In this document: piece after piece, positions 7,301-9,345 of the stretch | Numbering within the stretch: position 1 is the stretch's first letter | How the letters are laid out: each line of letters opens with the position of its first letter | Source: JALHUF01 sp050014795 | GTDB taxonomy: Bacteria > Acidobacteriota > Terriglobia > UBA7540 | Direction of reading: 5' to 3' | Assembly (NCBI GenBank): GCA_050014795.1 | Contig: JBEKCQ010000133.1 | Coordinates: 1-9,345 of the forward strand | Length of the DNA stretch: 9,345 nt | Program-made: the position numbers and the translations under genes | Notes under the pieces: model-generated | Told to the model about the DNA's origin: nothing | Database searches by the model: none | What the model saw: the letters and a program-made list of their open reading frames with translations, nothing else

Positions 7301-7777
7301 GCCCGCCAGAGCTTTCAACAGGGCGCCGCGCTGTGGTCAGAAGCCAGCGTTTCGGAGTCCAGCAGCGAAGCGCTCTCCAACCTCGGCTTGCTTGAAGCCG
7401 AGCAGGGGAATGTTGAACGCGGCCTGACCTGTTCCCGAGATGCCGTGGGACGGGCGCGCCGATTGCACCACGCGCACACCCTGGGCCAAGCACTCACCAA
7501 TCTGGCGCGCGTTCGCCTTGTGCGGAAGGAATATGCGACGGTCAATATAATCCTGGGCGAGCTGTCTGCATTTGACGACCACGCCTTGGGACCCGAGTTA
7601 CGCGCGCAAGTTGACTTCATCAAGAGCAGAGCTTTAGAAGGCCTGGGAAGGCCGAAGGAAGCCAAGGCCTCTTACCATCAGGCACAGCAGGCTATTCGCA
7701 CATTACAGCAGTCACTCAGCCCCAATCACCAGGAGAGTTTTGCCAAGCGGCGCGACGTGCAGCTCTTGTTGCGCTGA
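4340..7777 (+). CDS. Transmembrane Ser/Thr protein kinase with TolB-like domain and long TPR array
   Basis: This ~1145-aa receptor-like protein has, in order, an N-terminal PknB-type kinase (~22-295), one membrane helix (~315-337), a TolB-like domain starting RVAVLPFRNQTGD (~345-480), and roughly a dozen TPR repeats (~503-1125) ending in a SFAKRRDVQLLL tail. Catalytic residues are present: Lys55 (VVLKRM), Glu74, HRDIKPEN at 145-152 with Asp147, DFG at 165-167, GTPGYMAPE at 193-201 and ADIFSLG at 212-218. The ATP loop is unusual: the usual LGxGGMGEVY reads MPKGGMSEVY (32-41), so the first and third glycines are Pro33 and Ser38. The kinase should be cytoplasmic, with the TolB/TPR part outside the membrane as a protein-interaction sensor. 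ATG 4340 is chosen for its distance to the domain; GTG 4304, 12 codons earlier, is an alternative, and neither has a good Shine-Dalgarno. It diverges from the one-carbon operon and precedes the 70-aa gene by 107 nt. Substrates are unknown. Confidence 0.9.
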   Translation: MAEVQAPHPKSTQAVPDLMGMTVGRFAVRARMPKGGMSEVYLADDTKLKRPVVLKRMSALLRADEHYRQRFLKEAEYASCLTDQHIASIYDVLEEGGETLLVMEYVEGATLRPRLTRPFSLEEFLPVAIQCAEALAAAHEKGIIHRDIKPENIMLTPKGQVKILDFGVAKRLPHHADDASTESTASQPGTLSGTPGYMAPEVLLEKPSDERADIFSLGVVFYEMLTAQHPFRAETFMATSDRIRHETPPPLGRFNPRVPGALEGLVARMLAKDPAERYARATELVADLQALQGAGEIVGPPLARVWTWARKHLRVGVGLALAVMLLVVAAVLWRLISRPSAERIRVAVLPFRNQTGDARLDAFRLTLTQILVLDLTGSPNIQVLPYERLVEITRGFEGEGKDISSPEALQAISSYSNSRFLVVPTMFAVGSALRVSAEFRDAQTLETAGAARVERVRSGPAEEIVYTMLDELANQIQVHFKNVSRGGVAWPRPEVSRPKTVMAGFHYTEGKNAFAQGNFAQALNSFERVTDEDPTFALAYARLGQIYGMLGYDDKARALSEKAAQLIRPETPVIAAYFIQANLAERKYDYAAAEEKYLDLIRLYPDDPESYASLAAAYEKQAQYQKAISYYQQALGRDRNYNVAYQELGSLYAKTGDFSQAVTYEQKALGLYRALFNREGEANASIYLGEVYRQKGEYQQARGLAESAWNLCQRLKNEFGALRALKLLGDTLLSAGDLEQARHTYEQILSTSGEIRNNRLVAQTLMNIGVSYHQGGELTKAVEYYERSLQQARRYGEYRDWPMLRERAQALSNLGSILIEYGPDPEKGLKNVQEALAIFQSMGDTVWVANNQMLVGLYYMYAGQYDQAMNQLQLSLDSFRSIDAKRDTAQALYNLARCDFLQNQYERTLDSLGKALELSRAIQEPFHVAMVQILLGWTYSRLGETVQARSLLNQGIQTAQEKKYGELLPDAYNALGEVYRESGEPDRARQSFQQGAALWSEASVSESSSEALSNLGLLEAEQGNVERGLTCSRDAVGRARRLHHAHTLGQALTNLARVRLVRKEYATVNIILGELSAFDDHALGPELRAQVDFIKSRALEGLGRPKEAKASYHQAQQAIRTLQQSLSPNHQESFAKRRDVQLLLR

Positions 7778-7872
7778 CTGGATTCGCCGGTTGAGATCAG
7801 TTTTAGAGCACGGCAAAGAAGATCAGAACGACTAAAGAGAAAGATCCGAGGCCAAGGGGCAACTTAAATCAC

Positions 7873-7878
7873 AGGAGG
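7873..7878 (+). promoter_or_regulatory. Consensus Shine-Dalgarno of the 70-aa gene
   Basis: AGGAGG is placed 6 nt before the ATG at 7885. It is much stronger than any site before the kinase and is a main reason for accepting the small downstream frame as a real gene. I saw no convincing promoter between 7778 and 7872, so co-transcription with the kinase is likely. Confidence 0.75.
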
Positions 7879-7884
7879 TGCAAC

Positions 7885-8097
7885 ATGCCAGGTAATGGAC
7901 ACATCGGTGGCGGTGGAAGTTGCCACGTCTACTTTACAAATGATGTGGGTAACGAGGGATGTGTGCACGACAGTAAAGCGAAGGTCGGTGTATCTCAGGT
8001 CACCGTCACCTTCCCCGGGGCGACCTTGCCTGGGGGTGGGAACTCAGTCACGGTCAAACTTAAAGACGGGGACACCGTGCGTTTCGAATGGACGTGA
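7885..8097 (+). CDS. Small Gly/Val-rich protein of unknown function downstream of the kinase
   Basis: I do not recognise this 70-aa protein. It opens with a flexible glycine-rich stretch (GGGGS at 8-12), followed by SCHVYF (12-17) and GCVHDS (25-30). The rest alternates hydrophobic and polar residues as in beta strands: VGVSQVTVTF at 34-43, a PG/GGG turn near 44-52, then SVTVKLKDGDTVRFEW at 54-69. Two cysteines and three histidines (H6, C13, H14, C26, H28) fall in the first 28 residues and could bind a metal or form a disulfide. There is no signal peptide or membrane helix. Support for coding is the consensus AGGAGG at ideal spacing, codon usage like the neighbours, and a hairpin just after the stop. 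It lies 107 nt after the kinase in the same direction, so it may be a substrate, ligand or regulator of it; that is a guess from position only. Confidence 0.72.
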   Translation: MPGNGHIGGGGSCHVYFTNDVGNEGCVHDSKAKVGVSQVTVTFPGATLPGGGNSVTVKLKDGDTVRFEWT

Positions 8098-8115
8098 GCA
8101 AGAACGGGAGGGGGA

Positions 8116-8150
8116 TGAGGCGGCTCGGGGGCTGAAGGCCCGCCGCCTCA
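8116..8150. terminator. GC-rich hairpin between convergent genes, possible bidirectional terminator
   Basis: TGAGGCGGC (8116-8124) and GCCGCCTCA (8142-8150) form a perfect 9-bp stem, with GGG/CCC able to extend it inside the 17-nt loop. It starts 18 nt after the stop of the 70-aa gene, and its right arm contains the citrate synthase remnant's stop codon. No clear T-run follows on either strand, so the terminator call rests on stem strength and on its place between converging genes. Confidence 0.45.
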
Positions 8151-8378
8151 CCGCTCGTCGATGGGGACGCATTTCAGATCGGTGCGGCCGACGTATTCGG
8201 CGAGTGGCCGGATGAGCTTGTTCGCGGCGCACTGTTCGAGGACGTGCGCGATCCATCCGGAGACGCGGCCGACGGCAAAGACCAGCGGATACACATCCAC
8301 GGGAATGCCCGGGACGTAATACGCTGAGGCGGAGTAGAAGTCGAAGTTGGCGGTGATCTTCTTGCCGGGGGTCACCAC
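8148..8378 (-). pseudogene. Citrate synthase C-terminal remnant
   Basis: The minus-strand frame encodes ~76 residues that read as the C-terminal end of citrate synthase. ANFDFYSAS (10-18) contains the family's catalytic Asp (Asp13 here). VFAVGRVSGWIAHVLEQ (33-49), IRPLAEYVG (56-64) and the VPIDER tail (71-76) also match the family. A whole enzyme has about 370-430 residues, with two catalytic histidines and the CoA-binding region further upstream. Those are absent: going upstream the frame meets TGA at 8424-8426, and I find no citrate synthase sequence in any minus frame up to the membrane-protein gene at 8555. The first codon given (GTG 8378) is only the first possible start, not a supported one, and there is no Shine-Dalgarno. 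The real junction probably lies near 8380-8440. It most likely arose by deletion or rearrangement, with a functional copy elsewhere. An assembly join is also possible. Confidence 0.8.
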
Positions 8379-8457
8379 GTTATGGGTGTGCCTCGATCTC
8401 CTGAACCAGTTCGATTGGCCGATTCAACGCGCGCTCCCCTCATCGCGGAGGTGGCTG

Positions 8458-8483
8458 GCACAGGGGCGTAGCGTCTCCTGTGC
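8458..8483. repeat. 7-bp perfect inverted repeat beside the citrate synthase break
   Basis: GCACAGG (8458-8464) and CCTGTGC (8477-8483) flank a 12-nt loop, and G-T and G-C pairs can lengthen the stem by two. It lies in the gene-free stretch between the remnant and the membrane-protein gene. It may be a small terminator or operator, or a trace of the rearrangement. Confidence 0.4.
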
Positions 8484-8495
8484 GCTTCCCGCAGT

Positions 8496-8524
8496 TTGCT
8501 TTTCTCGGGCGCGTTGGCTATTCT
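8496..8524 (+). promoter_or_regulatory. Possible promoter of the membrane-protein gene
   Basis: TTGCTT (8496-8501) and TATTCT (8519-8524) are 17 nt apart and end 30 nt before the ATG at 8555. The -35 hexamer matches consensus at three positions and the -10 hexamer at four. The same TTGCTT and 17-nt spacing occur in the candidate kinase promoter, which slightly raises my confidence. Confidence 0.3.
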
Positions 8525-8554
8525 CCGCAAAGTCACTGCTCGGTTGCGACTCTT

Positions 8555-9345
8555 ATGCCGAAGGCCAGCGTCGTTGCGGGAATTTTCCTGCTTCTGGTTG
8601 CGATCGTCCTTCTAGCCTGCAAATACTTTCGTGCCCCGAAGCGTGGGCGTTTCCGCGCCTGGGGCTGGGCGGGGCTCGCCGTCATCCTGGTCGCAGAAGG
8701 GTTGCTTTTCTGGGGCGACCGCTGGGTCGCGATCTTCATCACGCCCATCGCCTGGACGGGATACCTGCTGTTCATCGACGCTGTCGTTTGGAGCCTGCGC
8801 GGCGAGTCGCGCCTGGGGAAAACCCCCAGGCACTTTTTCGCGCTCGCCTTCTGGTCGGTCCCGCTCTGGCTGATTTTCGAAGCCTACAACTTGCGGCTGG
8901 AGAACTGGGCTTATGTGGGCTTGCCCGACAGTGTCTTTGTGCAGTGCTTCGGTTCCGTGTGGTCCTTCGCCACCATCTGGCCGGCGATTCTTGGAACCGC
9001 CGACTTCTTGGAAGCGCTCGGCCTTTTTCGCCCTCACGCCGCGCGCCGTTTGAAGCTGAGTCGTTCCACCCATCTGGGCATTGTTCTTGTGGGGCTTGCT
9101 CTTGTAACGGTTCCTGTGCTCGTCCCGCTGTCGGCTGGCCGGTATCTGTTCGGCGCCGTGTGGGTGGGATTCATTCTGCTACTTGATCCCCTGAACTACT
9201 ACGCAAGAGGCCGCTCCCTGCTGCGTGATCTGGAAGCCGGCAGCACTTCCACTTTGTACAGCCTGCTGATCTCGGGTCTGATTTGCGGCATCCTCTGGGA
9301 GTTCTGGAACTACTGGGCAACTGCCAAGTGGGTTTATGTGTTTCC
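8555..9345 (+). CDS. Multi-pass membrane protein of unknown function with internal duplication, cut by window edge
   Basis: An open frame of 263 codons runs from ATG 8555 past the right edge. I do not recognise the family. Hydrophobic segments lie near residues 5-22, 37-54, 57-77, 96-110, 132-150, 174-192, 197-212 and 234-250, so it is an integral membrane protein. Two stretches are diverged copies of one unit: GYLLFID (69-75), RGES (82-85), FEAYN (108-112) and WAYV (118-121) match GFILLLD (205-211), RGRS (218-221), WEFWN (248-252) and WVYV (259-262). In both, a charged RG.S loop follows a helix ending in Asp, and a second helix ends in E..N with aromatic residues, then W.YV. The conserved Glu/Asn/Trp set could line a pore or active site. 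No Shine-Dalgarno is seen and the frame is open upstream, so the start is uncertain; the ATG is chosen because a membrane helix follows at once. Transport or enzyme roles cannot be separated. Confidence 0.78.
   Translation, partial: MPKASVVAGIFLLLVAIVLLACKYFRAPKRGRFRAWGWAGLAVILVAEGLLFWGDRWVAIFITPIAWTGYLLFIDAVVWSLRGESRLGKTPRHFFALAFWSVPLWLIFEAYNLRLENWAYVGLPDSVFVQCFGSVWSFATIWPAILGTADFLEALGLFRPHAARRLKLSRSTHLGIVLVGLALVTVPVLVPLSAGRYLFGAVWVGFILLLDPLNYYARGRSLLRDLEAGSTSTLYSLLISGLICGILWEFWNYWATAKWVYVF

Noticed and set aside
7778..7872. Possible promoter (TTGAGA near 7791) for the 70-aa gene
   Set aside because: No acceptable -10 hexamer occurs 16-18 nt downstream.
7885..8097. RiPP (peptide natural product) precursor, suggested by the Gly-rich start and cysteines
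   Set aside because: No modification enzyme, peptidase or exporter gene lies nearby, and the C-terminal half looks like a folded beta protein rather than a core peptide.
8347..9186. 279-codon plus-strand open frame
   Set aside because: It overlaps the membrane-protein frame in another phase and reads as low-complexity Arg/Ser/Pro sequence, whereas the chosen frame gives well-formed membrane helices with an internal repeat.

Overview
The window (about 60% GC by eye) looks like the chromosome of a free-living, high-GC bacterium. My best guess is Acidobacteriota or a similar soil or sediment lineage. The guess rests on the very long Ser/Thr kinase + TolB-like + TPR protein and on the one-piece MetF-MetV reductase; the sequence alone does not prove it. 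No IS element, integrase, CRISPR array, tRNA or rRNA was seen.

Left half (1-4093, minus strand). This is a one-carbon/methionine operon, read from right to left: a free-standing corrinoid protein (4093-3458), a structured 285-nt spacer, a methylenetetrahydrofolate reductase carrying a Cys-rich MetV-type C-terminal domain (3172-1565), a methyltetrahydrofolate:corrinoid methyltransferase overlapping it by 13 nt (1577-774), and a homocysteine S-methyltransferase running off the left edge (725-1). Together they supply the domains of cobalamin-dependent methionine synthase (Hcy, pterin and B12 modules) as separate proteins, plus the reductase that makes their substrate. The MetH-type AdoMet reactivation domain is absent from the part seen. 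The likely flow is CH2-THF -> CH3-THF (MetFV) -> CH3-Co(III) on the corrinoid protein (pterin methyltransferase) -> methionine (Hcy methyltransferase). A catabolic role, with methyl groups entering on the corrinoid protein and leaving through MetFV, is the main alternative.

Middle (4094-7777). A 246-bp divergent control region separates the operon from an approximately 1145-aa transmembrane Ser/Thr protein kinase with a TolB-like domain and a long TPR array. Its catalytic residues are intact, but two glycines of the ATP loop are replaced.

Right (7778-9345). A strong Shine-Dalgarno precedes a 70-aa Gly/Val-rich protein of unknown function. A GC-rich hairpin follows and overlaps the stop codon of a convergent minus-strand remnant of citrate synthase, which keeps only the C-terminal ~76 residues. 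Beyond the break lie a small hairpin, a possible promoter and a multi-pass membrane protein that runs off the right edge and contains two diverged copies of the same sequence unit.
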